This document shows, piece after piece, positions 25,300 to 33,699 of a stretch of DNA of 64,000 bases (position 1 is its first letter; every line of letters begins with the position of its first letter). A program made the translations under genes and the position numbers. Below the pieces are notes generated by a model. The model made no database searches. It was not told the DNA's origin and was given only the letters and a program-made list of their open reading frames with translations. Location: the NCBI RefSeq assembly GCF_002843305.1, contig NZ_PGSG01000119.1, positions 186,001 to 250,000 of the forward strand. Reading direction: 5' to 3'. This DNA is from Streptomyces barkulensis (GTDB lineage Bacteria > Actinomycetota > Actinomycetes > Streptomycetales > Streptomycetaceae).

Positions 25300-25890
25300 T
25301 TGAGCGAGAAGCAGGGCGTCCTGGCCGGGTTCAGGGCATTCCTGATGCGGGGCAACGTGGTCGATCTGGCCGTTGCCGTCGTCATCGGAGCGGCCTTCAC
25401 CAAGATCGTGAACTCGGTGGTGGAGGGCGTCATCAACCCGGTGGTGGGCTCCATCGGGCCCAAGGACCTCGACCGCTACCAGTCCTGTCTCCAGGGCCCG
25501 TGCGAGTTCGACGAGGCGACCGGCGCGGCCCTCAGCGGCATCGCCATCAAGTGGGGCTCGGTGCTGAGCGCCGCACTGACCTTCCTGATCACCGCCGCGG
25601 TCGTCTACTTCCTGATGATCGTGCCGATGAACAGGTTCAAGAAGCGGCTGGACGCCCTGAGCGCCAAGGAGGCGGTCGAGGAGGCCGCGACTCCGGTCCA
25701 GAAGACCGAGGTGGAGCTGCTCACCGAGATCCGCGACGCGCTGCTGGCCCAGCGCGAGGGCAACGGCACCACGGACGCCGCCGCCCTGCTGGCGGCGCAG
25801 CGCAGCGCCTCCGAGGGCGGTTCCGGGCCGGGCTCCGAGGGGCCGTCCGGTGCGTCCGGCACATCCGGGGGTACCTCGAAGAAGTCCTGA
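25300..25890 (+). CDS. mscL: Large-conductance mechanosensitive channel MscL
   Basis: 196 residues. GFRAFLMRGNVVDLAVAVVI plus GAAFTKIVNSVVEGVINPVV is the pore-lining first helix; the second membrane helix is LSAALTFLITAAVVYFLMIV, followed by PMNRFKKR and a cytoplasmic helix (EVELLTEIRDALLAQR). The family usually has 130-150 residues; here a periplasmic loop with a Cys pair (CLQGPC) and a Gly/Ser-rich C-terminal tail add length. The TTG at 25300 is preceded by GGAGGAGAGG. Confidence 0.92.
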   Translation: MSEKQGVLAGFRAFLMRGNVVDLAVAVVIGAAFTKIVNSVVEGVINPVVGSIGPKDLDRYQSCLQGPCEFDEATGAALSGIAIKWGSVLSAALTFLITAAVVYFLMIVPMNRFKKRLDALSAKEAVEEAATPVQKTEVELLTEIRDALLAQREGNGTTDAAALLAAQRSASEGGSGPGSEGPSGASGTSGGTSKKS

Positions 25891-25936
25891 CGCGGGCGTC
25901 CCCCGCAGTGCCCCGCGAACGGTCTCGCCGGTGGCC

Positions 25937-26134
25937 TCACAGGTGGTGCGGGGGCTTCTCGTCCAGGAAGCGGGCCAGATCGCCCGCACCGCCGTCGCCG
26001 CCCGTCTCCGGGCGCTCTCCCCAGCCGCGGTCGGTGTCGTCGGCCGAGGGCCGGCTCAGCGGATCGGAGAAGTCCAGCGCGGAGGCCGGGTCGCGGGGCG
26101 TCGCGCCGGGACCGGGTGTGGCGGGGGTGCTCAT
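25937..26134 (-). CDS. Small acidic protein of unknown function
   Basis: 65 residues, hydrophilic and rich in Pro, Asp and Gly, with no membrane segment; it ends GAGDLARFLDEKPPHHL. TACTCT lies exactly 6 nt before the ATG and no ribosome binding site is present, giving a leaderless promoter layout that supports a real gene. It is divergent from the P1 peptidase gene. No function is recognised. Confidence 0.6.
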   Translation of the reverse strand: MSTPATPGPGATPRDPASALDFSDPLSRPSADDTDRGWGERPETGGDGGAGDLARFLDEKPPHHL

Positions 26135-26179
26135 CCCCCCAGAGTACGGCGGCCCCGATCCGCCGCGGGGAGGAGGATC

Positions 26180-26191
26180 ATGGCCTTATGA
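26180..26191 (+). promoter_or_regulatory. Three-codon upstream ORF containing TTA
   Basis: ATG GCC TTA TGA begins 3 nt after AGGAGG and its stop overlaps the ATG of the P1 peptidase gene (26188). If translated it would couple peptidase synthesis to reading of TTA, the codon served by the developmentally controlled bldA tRNA in Streptomyces. The AGGAGG may instead simply serve the ATG at 26188. Confidence 0.3.
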
Positions 26192-27240
26192 GCGCCTCGA
26201 GGGTCAACGACGCACTGACCGATGTCCAGGGCCTGCGGGTCGGCCACGCCCAGCGGATCGGCGACGGCTGGCTGACGGGCACGACCGTGGTCCTCGCCCC
26301 GGAGGGCGGGGCGACCGCCGCCGTGGACGTGCGGGGCGGCGGGCCCGGCACCCGGGAGACCGACGCCCTGGACCCGCGCAATCTGGTGGAGCGCATCGAC
26401 GCCGTGGTCCTGACCGGGGGCAGCGCCTTCGGGCTGGACGCCGCCTGCGGGGTGACCGCCTGGCTGGAGGAGCGGGGCAGGGGCTTCCCCGTCGGCCCGG
26501 AGCCGGATCAGGTGGTGCCCGTGGTCCCGGCCGCCTGCCTCTTCGACCTGGGCCGCGGCGGCTCCTGGCGGGCCCGCCCCGACGCCGCGCTCGGCCGGGA
26601 GGCGGCCGAGGCGGCCGCCCGTACGAGCGTCGGCGAGCCGGTTCCCCAGGGCAGCGTCGGGGCCGGCGCGGGGGCCGTTGCGGGCGGTCTCAAGGGCGGG
26701 GTGGGCACCGCGAGCACGGTTCTGCCCTCGGGCACCACCGTGGGCGCGCTGGCCGTGGTCAACGCGGTGGGCTCGGCTCTGGACCCGGCCACGGGCGTGC
26801 TCTACGGCGAGCTGTACGGCGGGCGCCCGGCCTTCCCCTCGGAGGCCGAGCACGCCGAGGCGCTGCGGTCCCTGGCCGCCGCCCAGCAGGAGTCGGAGCG
26901 CCGTTCGGCCGCCTCGGTGCGCCCGCCGCTCAACACCACGCTGGCCGTGGTGGCCACCGACGCCGAGCTCACCCCCGCCCAGGCGCAGAAGCTGGCGGGC
27001 ACCTCCCACGACGGGCTGGCCCGTGCGGTCCGCCCGGTGCATCTGCTCACCGACGGGGACACCGTCTTCGCCCTGTCCACCGGCGCACGCCGCCCGGAGG
27101 CGGAGGAGATCAACGACGTGCTGGCGGCCGGCGCCGACACCCTGACGCGTGCGGTGGTCAAAGCGGTGCGGGCCGCGGAGGGCGTGGACGGTCCGGGCGG
27201 AGTGTTCCCGGCGTACCACGACCTCTACGGCCGCCCCTGA
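26188..27240 (+). CDS. P1-family (DmpA-like) aminopeptidase
   Basis: 350 residues. NDALTDVQGLRVGHAQRIGD and GTTVVLAPEGGATAAVDVRG are the N-terminal part; LTGGSAFGLDAACGVTAWLE is conserved; the self-processing nucleophile region is RPPLNTTLAVVATD, cleaving before the Thr to make two chains. The family includes DmpA and BapA, which remove N-terminal or beta-amino acids. The ATG at 26188 has AGGAGG 11 nt upstream and overlaps a three-codon ORF. It is probably cytosolic; no signal peptide is seen. Confidence 0.88.
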   Translation: MSASRVNDALTDVQGLRVGHAQRIGDGWLTGTTVVLAPEGGATAAVDVRGGGPGTRETDALDPRNLVERIDAVVLTGGSAFGLDAACGVTAWLEERGRGFPVGPEPDQVVPVVPAACLFDLGRGGSWRARPDAALGREAAEAAARTSVGEPVPQGSVGAGAGAVAGGLKGGVGTASTVLPSGTTVGALAVVNAVGSALDPATGVLYGELYGGRPAFPSEAEHAEALRSLAAAQQESERRSAASVRPPLNTTLAVVATDAELTPAQAQKLAGTSHDGLARAVRPVHLLTDGDTVFALSTGARRPEAEEINDVLAAGADTLTRAVVKAVRAAEGVDGPGGVFPAYHDLYGRP

Positions 27241-27381
27241 GCCGGTTATGGCCCCGGCTTCCGGCCCCGGCTCCCAGCCCCGGCTCCCGGCTGCGGTCCC
27301 GATCTCCGGCACCGGTCTCCGGCACCGCCTCGCCGCCCCCGCACGCCCGAAACACCGGGCGTCACGGGCTCCGGACACAGC

Positions 27382-27420
27382 GGGACCCCGGCGCTGGGGG
27401 GGGGAGTGCGCCGGGGTCCC
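27382..27420. terminator. Convergent terminator between the P1 peptidase and hrdD
   Basis: GGGACCCCGGCGC and GCGCCGGGGTCCC pair perfectly around a G-rich 13-nt loop. It lies between two convergently transcribed genes. The remaining spacer (27241-27381) is low-complexity CCGGCTCC-type sequence with no gene. Confidence 0.8.
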
Positions 27421-27495
27421 TGTCCAGTGGGCGTGCTCGGTCGTCTTCGGTCGTGTCCCGTCACGGCGCGGTGTGCCACGCCGCGCCGGACGCCG

Positions 27496-28512
27496 TCACG
27501 CCGCCGCGTCGAAGCCCGTGTCATGGGCCATCTTCTTCAGTTCGAGCAGGGCGTGCTTCTCGATCTGGCGAATGCGTTCCCTCGTCAGGCCGTGCTGCTT
27601 GCCGACCTCGGTCAGCGTGCGCTCGCGCCCGTCCTCGATGCCGTAGCGCGCCCGGATGATGGAGGCGGTCCGGTCGTCGAGCCGGCCGATCATGTCCTCC
27701 AGCTCCTCGCGCCGCAGCATCACGAGCACGGAGTCCTCGGGAGAGGTGGCGGAGGTGTCCTCCAGCAGGTCGCCGAACTGCGTCTCGCCCTCGTCGTCCA
27801 CGGACATGTTCAGGCTGACCGGGTCGCGCGCCCAGTCCAGCACGTCCGTGACGCGCTCGGGGTTGGAGCCCAGCTCCTCGGCGATCTCGGCGGGCTCGGG
27901 GTCGCGGCCGTGCTCGCGGTTGAACTCCCGCTGCACACGCCGGATCCGTCCCAGCTCCTCGACCAGGTGGACGGGGAGGCGGATGGTGCGCGACTGGTCG
28001 GCGATCGACCGCGTGATGGCCTGGCGGATCCACCATGTCGCGTACGTGGAGAACTTGAAGCCCTTGCGGTAGTCGAACTTCTCCACCGCCCGCACCAGGC
28101 CCGCGTTCCCCTCCTGGATCAGGTCCAGCAGCGGCAGGCCGCTGCGGGGGTAGCGCCGCGCGACGGCGACGACCAGACGCAGGTTGGAGCGGATGAAGAC
28201 ATCCTTGGCGCGCTCGCCCTCGGCGGCCACGGCCTCCAGCTCCTCGCGGGTCGCGGTCGCGGCCGGCGAGTCACCCGAGACGGGCTCGGCCTGGCCGTCG
28301 AGGACCTGCCGGGCGTATACGCCCGCCTCGATGGCGAGTGAGAGCTCGACCTCCTTCGCCGCGTCCAGCAGCGGGGTGCGGGCGATCTCGTCGAGGTACA
28401 TGCCGACCAGGTCCCGGTCCGCTACATCCCCTGCAGACGAGGTACGTACAGGTCGTGCCTCGTCAGCGCCGTTGGGGTCGGCCTGACGACGGGCGACGGC
28501 ACGGGTTGCCAT
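27496..28512 (-). CDS. hrdD: RNA polymerase sigma factor HrdD (group 2 sigma-70)
   Basis: 338 residues. Region 1.2 is DLVGMYLDEIARTPLLDAAK, region 2 is NLRLVVAVARRYPRSGLPLL plus DLIQEGNAGLVRAVEKFDYR and FKFSTYATWWIRQAITR, region 3 includes TIRLPVHLVEELGRIRRVQR, and region 4 is ERTLTEVGKQHGLTRERIRQ ending TGFDAAA. It lacks the long N-terminal extension of the principal factor HrdB and matches HrdD in length and ends. AAGGGAG lies 6 nt before the ATG. HrdD is a dispensable paralogue of the vegetative factor in Streptomyces. Confidence 0.92.
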   Translation of the reverse strand: MATRAVARRQADPNGADEARPVRTSSAGDVADRDLVGMYLDEIARTPLLDAAKEVELSLAIEAGVYARQVLDGQAEPVSGDSPAATATREELEAVAAEGERAKDVFIRSNLRLVVAVARRYPRSGLPLLDLIQEGNAGLVRAVEKFDYRKGFKFSTYATWWIRQAITRSIADQSRTIRLPVHLVEELGRIRRVQREFNREHGRDPEPAEIAEELGSNPERVTDVLDWARDPVSLNMSVDDEGETQFGDLLEDTSATSPEDSVLVMLRREELEDMIGRLDDRTASIIRARYGIEDGRERTLTEVGKQHGLTRERIRQIEKHALLELKKMAHDTGFDAAA

Positions 28513-28694
28513 GCGTACTCCCTTGCGAGTCGTGGTCTACAACTGGTCGGTGGCGGTCCAGCCACCCGGCGTCTCCTGGTTCGGGTGCCCGTTCCGATGG
28601 AATCAACGACTTCAATCCGGACAGAATTCCCACGGCGCGCATCGTTTTTCCGGATCTTGCGGTATTCTGCGCCGCCACACAGAGGGGGCCTTCC

Positions 28695-29216
28695 ATGACG
28701 GAACGCGGGGAAGTCCAGGTCAGAGCAGGCGAGGAAGGCGACCTTCCGGGGCTGACGGACATCTACAACCACTACGTCCGCGAGACCCCCGTCACATTCG
28801 ACACCGAGCCCCTCACCCCCGAGACCAGACGTCCCTGGCTGCTCTCCCACCCCAAGGACGGTCCGCACCGCCTTCTGGTTGCCCTGGACGCGGAATCCGG
28901 CCGCGTCCAGGGCTACGCCACCAGCAGCCCCTTCCGCCCCAAGTCCGCCTACTCCACCTCGGTCGAGGTCAGCGTCTACCTCGCTCCCGACGCGCGCGGG
29001 CGGGGCGTGGGCACCCTGCTGTACGAGCACCTCTTCGAAGCCCTCGGCGGCGAGGACGTCCACCGCGCCTACGCGGGCATCGCCCAGCCCAACGAGGCCT
29101 CCGTACGTCTCCACGCCCGCTTCGGCTTCCGCCACATCGGCACGTACGGCGAGGTCGGCCGGAAGTTCGGCCGGTACTGGGACGTGGCCTGGTACGAGAG
29201 GCCGCTGAACTCCTGA
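28695..29216 (+). CDS. GNAT acetyltransferase, phosphinothricin-acetyltransferase-like
   Basis: 173 residues. VRAGEEGDLPGLTDIYNHYV plus TPVTFDTEPLTPE is the N-terminal substrate side of Pat/Bar-type enzymes; the acetyl-CoA loop is VYLAPDARGRGVGTLLYEHL; the C-terminus has NEASVRLHARFGFRHIGTYG and GRKFGRYWDVAWYER. Enzymes of this type acetylate phosphinothricin, methionine sulfoximine or similar amines; the substrate here is not established. The ATG has GAGGGGG upstream and the gene is divergent from hrdD. Confidence 0.88.
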   Translation: MTERGEVQVRAGEEGDLPGLTDIYNHYVRETPVTFDTEPLTPETRRPWLLSHPKDGPHRLLVALDAESGRVQGYATSSPFRPKSAYSTSVEVSVYLAPDARGRGVGTLLYEHLFEALGGEDVHRAYAGIAQPNEASVRLHARFGFRHIGTYGEVGRKFGRYWDVAWYERPLNS

Positions 29217-29632
29217 GGCCCCCGGTGTCCGGGGCACGGCCGGTGTCCGGGGCACGGCGCCACCCACCCACGGCACCCGCCGGACGCCTCCTCCCGTCAC
29301 CCTCCGGGACCACCGTGCCGCGCGCCCGCCGCGCGTCGCCGCGCCCGGTACCGGCCGCCACCGCACAATCCCGGTGGACCCGCCCGAACCGCCTCCCCGT
29401 CCCGTCTCCCGAAGCCGCCCTCCCGGCCCGGCCCGCCCCCTCCCTCCGCGCCTCATGTCCGCGTCCCGCCAATGGCCCGACCACTGACAGTCCCGCACCC
29501 CTCTGGCCGCAAGCCCGACTCGCTGGAACGATGTGGCCGCCACGGCTCCGGCGCCCACCCCCACATGCCGTCCCCTCCGCACGCGTACCACCGGCCCCAC
29601 CCGCTCCGTCCGCCCATGTGAGGAGAGACCCG
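29217..29632. other. Intergenic spacer with an 18-bp tandem repeat
   Basis: CGGTGTCCGGGGCACGGC is repeated exactly at 29223-29240 and 29241-29258. The rest is C-rich, Pro-coding-like sequence without a supported gene; it should hold the promoter of the GH3 gene. Confidence 0.5.
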
Positions 29633-31480
29633 ATGCAGCAGCCCGCGACTCCCAGCCGCAGACAAGCCCTCGCCACCGGCCTGTTCGGTGTCACCGCGGC
29701 GCTGACCGCCTCCGCCGCCCTCCCCTCCCCGGCGAACGCCGGCACCGGACAGGCCGCCGGGCAGGCCGCCGCCTCCGGCGGCGACCGCGTACGCGCCAGG
29801 GCCAGGGCCCTGGCCCGCCGCATGTCCCTGGAGGACAAGGTCGGGCAGCTCTTCGTCGTCGAGGTCTACGGGCAGGCCGCCGACACCGCGTCCGCGGGCA
29901 ACCGCACCCTGTACGGCGTGGACACCCCCGCCGAGGTCATCGCCAAGTACCGGCCGGGCGGGGTCATCTACTTCGACGCCCGCCGCGGCCCCGACAACGT
30001 CCGCGACCCGCTCCAGACCGCGCGTCTGTCCAACGGCCTCCAGCGCGCCGCGCGCAGCGCCGGCGCCCGCGTGCCGCTGCTGGTCTCCATCGACCAGGAG
30101 GGCGGCAGCGTCGTCTACCGCCTCACCGACCCCGCCACCCTCCTGCCCGGGAACATGGCGCTGGCGGCGGGCCGCTCCACCTCCGACGCCCGGCGCTCGG
30201 CCGAGATCATCGGTCTGGAGCTGGCGGCGATGGGCGTCAACCAGAACTACGCCCCCGTCGCCGACGTCAACGTCAACCCCGAGAACCCGGTCATCGGCGT
30301 CCGCTCCTTCGGCTCCGACCCCGCCCTGTGCGCCTCCCTGGTCGGCGCCTCCGTGAGCGGCTACCACCGCGGCCGGGTCGCCTCCGCCGCCAAGCACTTC
30401 CCCGGGCACGGCGACACCGACACCGACAGCCACACCGGCCTCCCGCGGATCGACCACACCCGCGAGGAGCTGGAGGACATCGACCTGCCGCCCTTCCGCG
30501 CCGCCATCGCGCGCGGCGTCGACACGATCATGACGGCCCACATCGTCGTCCCGGCCCTGGACCCGTCGGGCGTTCCGGCCACCATGTCGCAGCCGATCAT
30601 CACCGGGCTACTGCGCGAGGAGATGGGCTTCGAGGGCCTGATCGTCACCGACGCCCTGGACATGCAGGGCGCCTCGGGCCAGTTCCCGCCGGACGTGGCG
30701 CCGGTCCGGGCCCTCATGGCCGGCTGTGACCAGCTCGTCCTGGCGCCGAAGCTGGACACCGCCTACGACGCCGTCCTGGAGGCCGTACGCGGCGGACGGA
30801 TCCCCGTCTCCCGTCTGGACGCCTCGGTGGAGCGGATCCTGGCGCACAAGCTCCGCCGGGACCTCTTCCGGCACCCGTACGTGGACGAGCAGCACGCGGT
30901 GCGCACCGTCGGCGCCGAGCGCCACAGGGCCGACGCCCAGGCCATCACCGACCGCACCGTCACCCTGGTCAGGAACGAGGGACCCCTCCTGCCCCTCTCC
31001 TCCGGCGCCCGCTCCGTCCTGGTCACCGGCTGGGGGGTGGGCACCACCCGGGCCCTCGCCGACGCCGTCGCCGAGCGGCCCGGCCAGAGCGCCGCCGTGC
31101 TGGAGACGGGCGCGATCCCCTCCGCGGACCGCATCACCGAGGCGGCCGGCGCGGCGGCGGGCCACGGCCTGGTGATCGTCTCCGTCAACGCGGCCGCGGC
31201 GGGCTCGGAGAAGGGCGCCGCCCAGGCGAGGCTGGTACAGGCACTGATGGACACCGGCACACCCGTCGTCGCCGTCGCCGTCCGCAACCCGTACGACATC
31301 CGCCGCTTCCCCGGCGTCCCCGCCTACCTGGCCACCTACTCCTACGGCGCCCCCTCCCTCCAAGCCGCCGTCCGCACCGCCTACGGCGACCTCTCCCCCG
31401 CCGGCCGGCTCCCGGTCGCCGTCCCGGACGCCGGCTCCACCGGCACCCTCTACCCCTTCGGACACGGCCTGTCGTACTGA
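29633..31480 (+). CDS. Secreted glycoside hydrolase family 3 (beta-N-acetylglucosaminidase type)
   Basis: 615 residues. A Tat-like signal peptide (PSRRQALATGLFGVTAALTA, ending ANA) directs export. The GH3 domain has LVSIDQEGGSVVYRL, KHFPGHGDTDTDSHTGLP (the KHFPGHG and D-x-H motif of NagZ-type enzymes, with His as the general acid partner) and the nucleophile in LIVTDALDMQGA. A C-terminal alpha/beta domain ends YPFGHGLSY. It probably removes N-acetylglucosamine from peptidoglycan or chitin fragments outside the cell. GGAGAG precedes the ATG. Confidence 0.9.
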   Translation: MQQPATPSRRQALATGLFGVTAALTASAALPSPANAGTGQAAGQAAASGGDRVRARARALARRMSLEDKVGQLFVVEVYGQAADTASAGNRTLYGVDTPAEVIAKYRPGGVIYFDARRGPDNVRDPLQTARLSNGLQRAARSAGARVPLLVSIDQEGGSVVYRLTDPATLLPGNMALAAGRSTSDARRSAEIIGLELAAMGVNQNYAPVADVNVNPENPVIGVRSFGSDPALCASLVGASVSGYHRGRVASAAKHFPGHGDTDTDSHTGLPRIDHTREELEDIDLPPFRAAIARGVDTIMTAHIVVPALDPSGVPATMSQPIITGLLREEMGFEGLIVTDALDMQGASGQFPPDVAPVRALMAGCDQLVLAPKLDTAYDAVLEAVRGGRIPVSRLDASVERILAHKLRRDLFRHPYVDEQHAVRTVGAERHRADAQAITDRTVTLVRNEGPLLPLSSGARSVLVTGWGVGTTRALADAVAERPGQSAAVLETGAIPSADRITEAAGAAAGHGLVIVSVNAAAAGSEKGAAQARLVQALMDTGTPVVAVAVRNPYDIRRFPGVPAYLATYSYGAPSLQAAVRTAYGDLSPAGRLPVAVPDAGSTGTLYPFGHGLSY

Positions 31481-31530
31481 CGCCGGCGGGCGGAGGGCCG
31501 GCGGTCACCGTCCCTCCGCCCGCGTGGCCG

Positions 31531-32271
31531 TCAGTGCCCGTGCGGCCCGTCGTCGTGCCCGTCGCCGCCGTGCCCGTCCTGCCCGTCCTGCCCGTCCTGC
31601 CCGCCGTCCGCGGGCCGCTCGGCCGGCTGAGTCGACGCGGTACCCGCGTCCGGCTCCGGAGCGCCGTCGCCGTCCTCCCCGTGGCCTTCGCCTCCACCGC
31701 CGTCACCATGGCCGTGCGGTGCCGACGGCTCCTCCGCCGTGCCGTGACTGTGGCTGACCGCGCTCTCCACGGCGGGGACCGTCACACCCGTCACGGCCGA
31801 AGCGGCGACACCGGCCAGCACCACCGCCCGCAGTGAGGAGGTGAAGCCGCGTGCGGCCCGGCGCCGCACGTACCGGGCCGCCACCAGGCAGACCACCACC
31901 TCGAAGGCCACAGCGGTGACGCCCGCCCGGCCGATGTGCTCCGGCACGCCCGCGCCGGGCCCCACCGGCACTCCCACCGTCCGGCTGACCGCCCAGGTGA
32001 CGATGACGGCGACGTTGACGAGCAGACCGATCACCATGCCGGACGGGCGGCCCGTCCGGAGCGCGATCACCGACCAGCCTGCCTGGAAGGCCCCGGTGGC
32101 ATAGAAGAACAGCCCGGAGATCCACCACCGGTCGTAGTGGTCCGCGGCCGCCGCGACATGGATCGCGGCGGCCCCCATCGACGCGAAGGCCGCGAGGACT
32201 CGGTCCGCTCCCACACCTCCCGGCGCGGTGCGCGCCTCGTTCCCTCCCTTGGTCCTGCGTCTGGTTCCCAT
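31531..32271 (-). CDS. Integral membrane protein with His/Asp-rich tail
   Basis: About 246 residues with roughly five membrane segments (RVLAAFASMGAAAIHVAAAA, WWISGLFFYATGAFQAGWSV, GMVIGLLVNVAVIVTWAVSR, AGVTAVAFEVVVCLVAARYV and one more). The last 80 residues are hydrophilic and rich in His, Gly, Asp and Glu (HSHGTAEEPSAPHGHGDG, ending DGPHGH), a likely metal-chelating tail. GGAGAG lies before the ATG at 32271. It follows a second exported His-rich protein gene, so both may be part of one metal-related unit; transport of copper, zinc or nickel is an inference only. Confidence 0.7.
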   Translation of the reverse strand: MGTRRRTKGGNEARTAPGGVGADRVLAAFASMGAAAIHVAAAADHYDRWWISGLFFYATGAFQAGWSVIALRTGRPSGMVIGLLVNVAVIVTWAVSRTVGVPVGPGAGVPEHIGRAGVTAVAFEVVVCLVAARYVRRRAARGFTSSLRAVVLAGVAASAVTGVTVPAVESAVSHSHGTAEEPSAPHGHGDGGGGEGHGEDGDGAPEPDAGTASTQPAERPADGGQDGQDGQDGHGGDGHDDGPHGH

Positions 32272-32355
32272 TCTGGTTCTCTCCGTTCCGTCGGATCCGC
32301 GAATGTCACCCGGCGCGTACGCCGCCCGGTGCGGACGGCGTACGCGGCGCACCTT

Positions 32356-32706
32356 CTAGATCCGCAGCACGGAGAGAGCGACCGGAGACGGTCCCGGAGG
32401 CGACCGCGACGACACGGCCCCGCCGCACGGCCCGGTTCCGTCGCCCGGCGGGGCCTGTGCGACGACACGGCCGCCCGCGATCAAAGGCGGCTGGTGGGAG
32501 CCGCCTCCGGTGACGACCTCGCAGGACGCTCCGTCGTGCCCGCCGTGTTCGTCCGTACCGGAGCCGGAGAACGAACCGGCCACGGCCGCGAGCGCGTGGT
32601 CGGGGTGGTCCGGCAGATGCGTGGCCGCCCCGGCGAACCCGTGCGCCAGCGCGAAGACGGGGACGGCCGCCATCACCAGCCAGCGCACCACCGTCCTCGC
32701 GCGCAT
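32356..32706 (-). CDS. Small exported His-rich protein (DUF6153-like)
   Basis: 116 residues. The N-terminal RARTVVRWLVMAAVPVFALA is a signal or anchor helix; then come HGFAGAATHLPDHPDHALAA and GTDEHGGHDGASCEV, rich in His and with two Cys, and the protein ends LSVLRI. The layout resembles DUF6153 proteins, but that call is tentative. The ATG at 32706 has GGAGGGAG 11 nt upstream; a GTG at 32736 is an alternative start. It precedes the His-tailed membrane protein on the same strand by 84 bases. Confidence 0.6.
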   Translation of the reverse strand: MRARTVVRWLVMAAVPVFALAHGFAGAATHLPDHPDHALAAVAGSFSGSGTDEHGGHDGASCEVVTGGGSHQPPLIAGGRVVAQAPPGDGTGPCGGAVSSRSPPGPSPVALSVLRI

Positions 32707-32857
32707 CCGAAACCGCTCCCTCCGCGCTCCTGTCACCGGCCGGTCAAACTACAGCAGTCGGCCTTAGCCGCCCAGGGCCGTGACGACGCCGCGACCTGTA
32801 GGGTCTCCACCGAAAACCGGCGGCCGGCGACGGTCGGCGACCTCGCGGAGGAGGAAC

Positions 32858-33469
32858 ATGGCAAACACACAGAAGCGGTGGTGGCCGCCCCTCCGCCCGG
32901 TCCTGGAGAGCAGGGACCGGCACCCCTGGGCGGGCCCGACGGCGCTGGCCGGGCTCGTGGCCGGCGCGGCCGTGGCGGTCTTCGGACTGCCCCCGGTGGA
33001 CCTGCACAGCCCTCTGCACTACGCCGGTGTGATGGGCCCGACATGCGGTGGAACCCGTGCGGTGCACGCGGCCGCGCTCGGGCACTTCGGCGAGTCGTGG
33101 CGGTACAACCCGCTCGGCCTTCCCGTGCTCGTGGGCGCGTTCGCCGCGGTGGCCCGCGAGGCGGTCGGCCGGAGGAGCGGCCGCTGGCTGAACGTCCGTG
33201 TGACACACCGCCGTACCGCCGTCGTCTGTGCCCTGGTCCTGCTCGCCGCACTGGCGGCCAACCAGCAGGCGCACGCCGAACTGCTGCGCACCGGCCCGGA
33301 GACCGGAGTACCGACCGGGCTGCTGCTCTACGCGGTCGTCGTGCCGCTCACCGCGGTCGCGGTAGCCGTACGCCTGTACCGCTCACGGCACCCGGGCCAC
33401 CACCGGCCGCCCGCGCCCCGCCCCCTCCCCGCCTCGGACACCGAACGGCTGCGCTCGCCCGAGCCCTGA
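32858..33469 (+). CDS. DUF2752 membrane protein
   Basis: 203 residues. Hydrophobic helices at about 27-45, 85-100, 125-140 and 160-180; the DUF2752 signature is GPTCGGTRAVHAAALGHFGE followed by RYNPLGLPVL. The family is small membrane proteins of unknown function. GGAGGAGGA lies close to the ATG at 32858. It is divergent from the His-rich pair and just upstream of tRNA-Arg. Confidence 0.85.
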   Translation: MANTQKRWWPPLRPVLESRDRHPWAGPTALAGLVAGAAVAVFGLPPVDLHSPLHYAGVMGPTCGGTRAVHAAALGHFGESWRYNPLGLPVLVGAFAAVAREAVGRRSGRWLNVRVTHRRTAVVCALVLLAALAANQQAHAELLRTGPETGVPTGLLLYAVVVPLTAVAVAVRLYRSRHPGHHRPPAPRPLPASDTERLRSPEP

Positions 33470-33547
33470 TCCGGTATCCTGTCGGTCAGGCGTCCCGAAG
33501 GGCGCCGCAGTGCGCCATGCGGTCCGACAGGGCCTCATGTGAGCTCC

Positions 33548-33620
33548 GCCTTCGTAGCTCAGGGGATAGAGCACCGCTCTCCTAAAGCGGGTGTCGCAGG
33601 TTCGAATCCTGCCGGGGGCA
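33548..33620 (+). tRNA. tRNA-Arg (anticodon CCT)
   Basis: 73 nt with a complete cloverleaf. The acceptor stem is GCCTTCG/CGGGGGC with A as discriminator; the anticodon loop CTCCTAA gives CCT (reads AGG); the T arm is GCAGGTTCGAATCCTGC. CCA is not encoded. Remnants of an integrative conjugative element start about 80 bases past its 3' end. Confidence 0.95.
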
Positions 33621-33626
33621 CGGGTC

Positions 33627-33670
33627 GAAGGGCCGGTTGCAGACGTATGGTCCTGTGCAACCGGCCCTTC
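33627..33670 (+). terminator. Terminator of tRNA-Arg
   Basis: GAAGGGCCGGTTGCA (33627-33641) pairs perfectly with TGCAACCGGCCCTTC (33656-33670). Confidence 0.8.
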
Positions 33671-33699
33671 CGCGTGTTCGCATCCGTGCCACGCGCTTG

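Noticed and set aside
24408..27659. A long plus-strand frame of about 1080 codons spanning the SAF, MscL and P1 peptidase genes
   Set aside because: It overlaps three recognisable genes in other frames, and its composition is the Arg/Gly/Pro-rich type of a GC shadow.
28580..28600. GGAAC on the minus strand upstream of hrdD as a SigE promoter
   Set aside because: A GGAAC hexamer context is present, but no acceptable -10 lies 16-17 nt downstream; the match is too weak to call.
29216..29632. A Pro/Arg-rich ORF running into the GH3 gene
   Set aside because: It is an in-frame extension of the GH3 frame without a start or ribosome site; the signal peptide at 29633 marks the true start.
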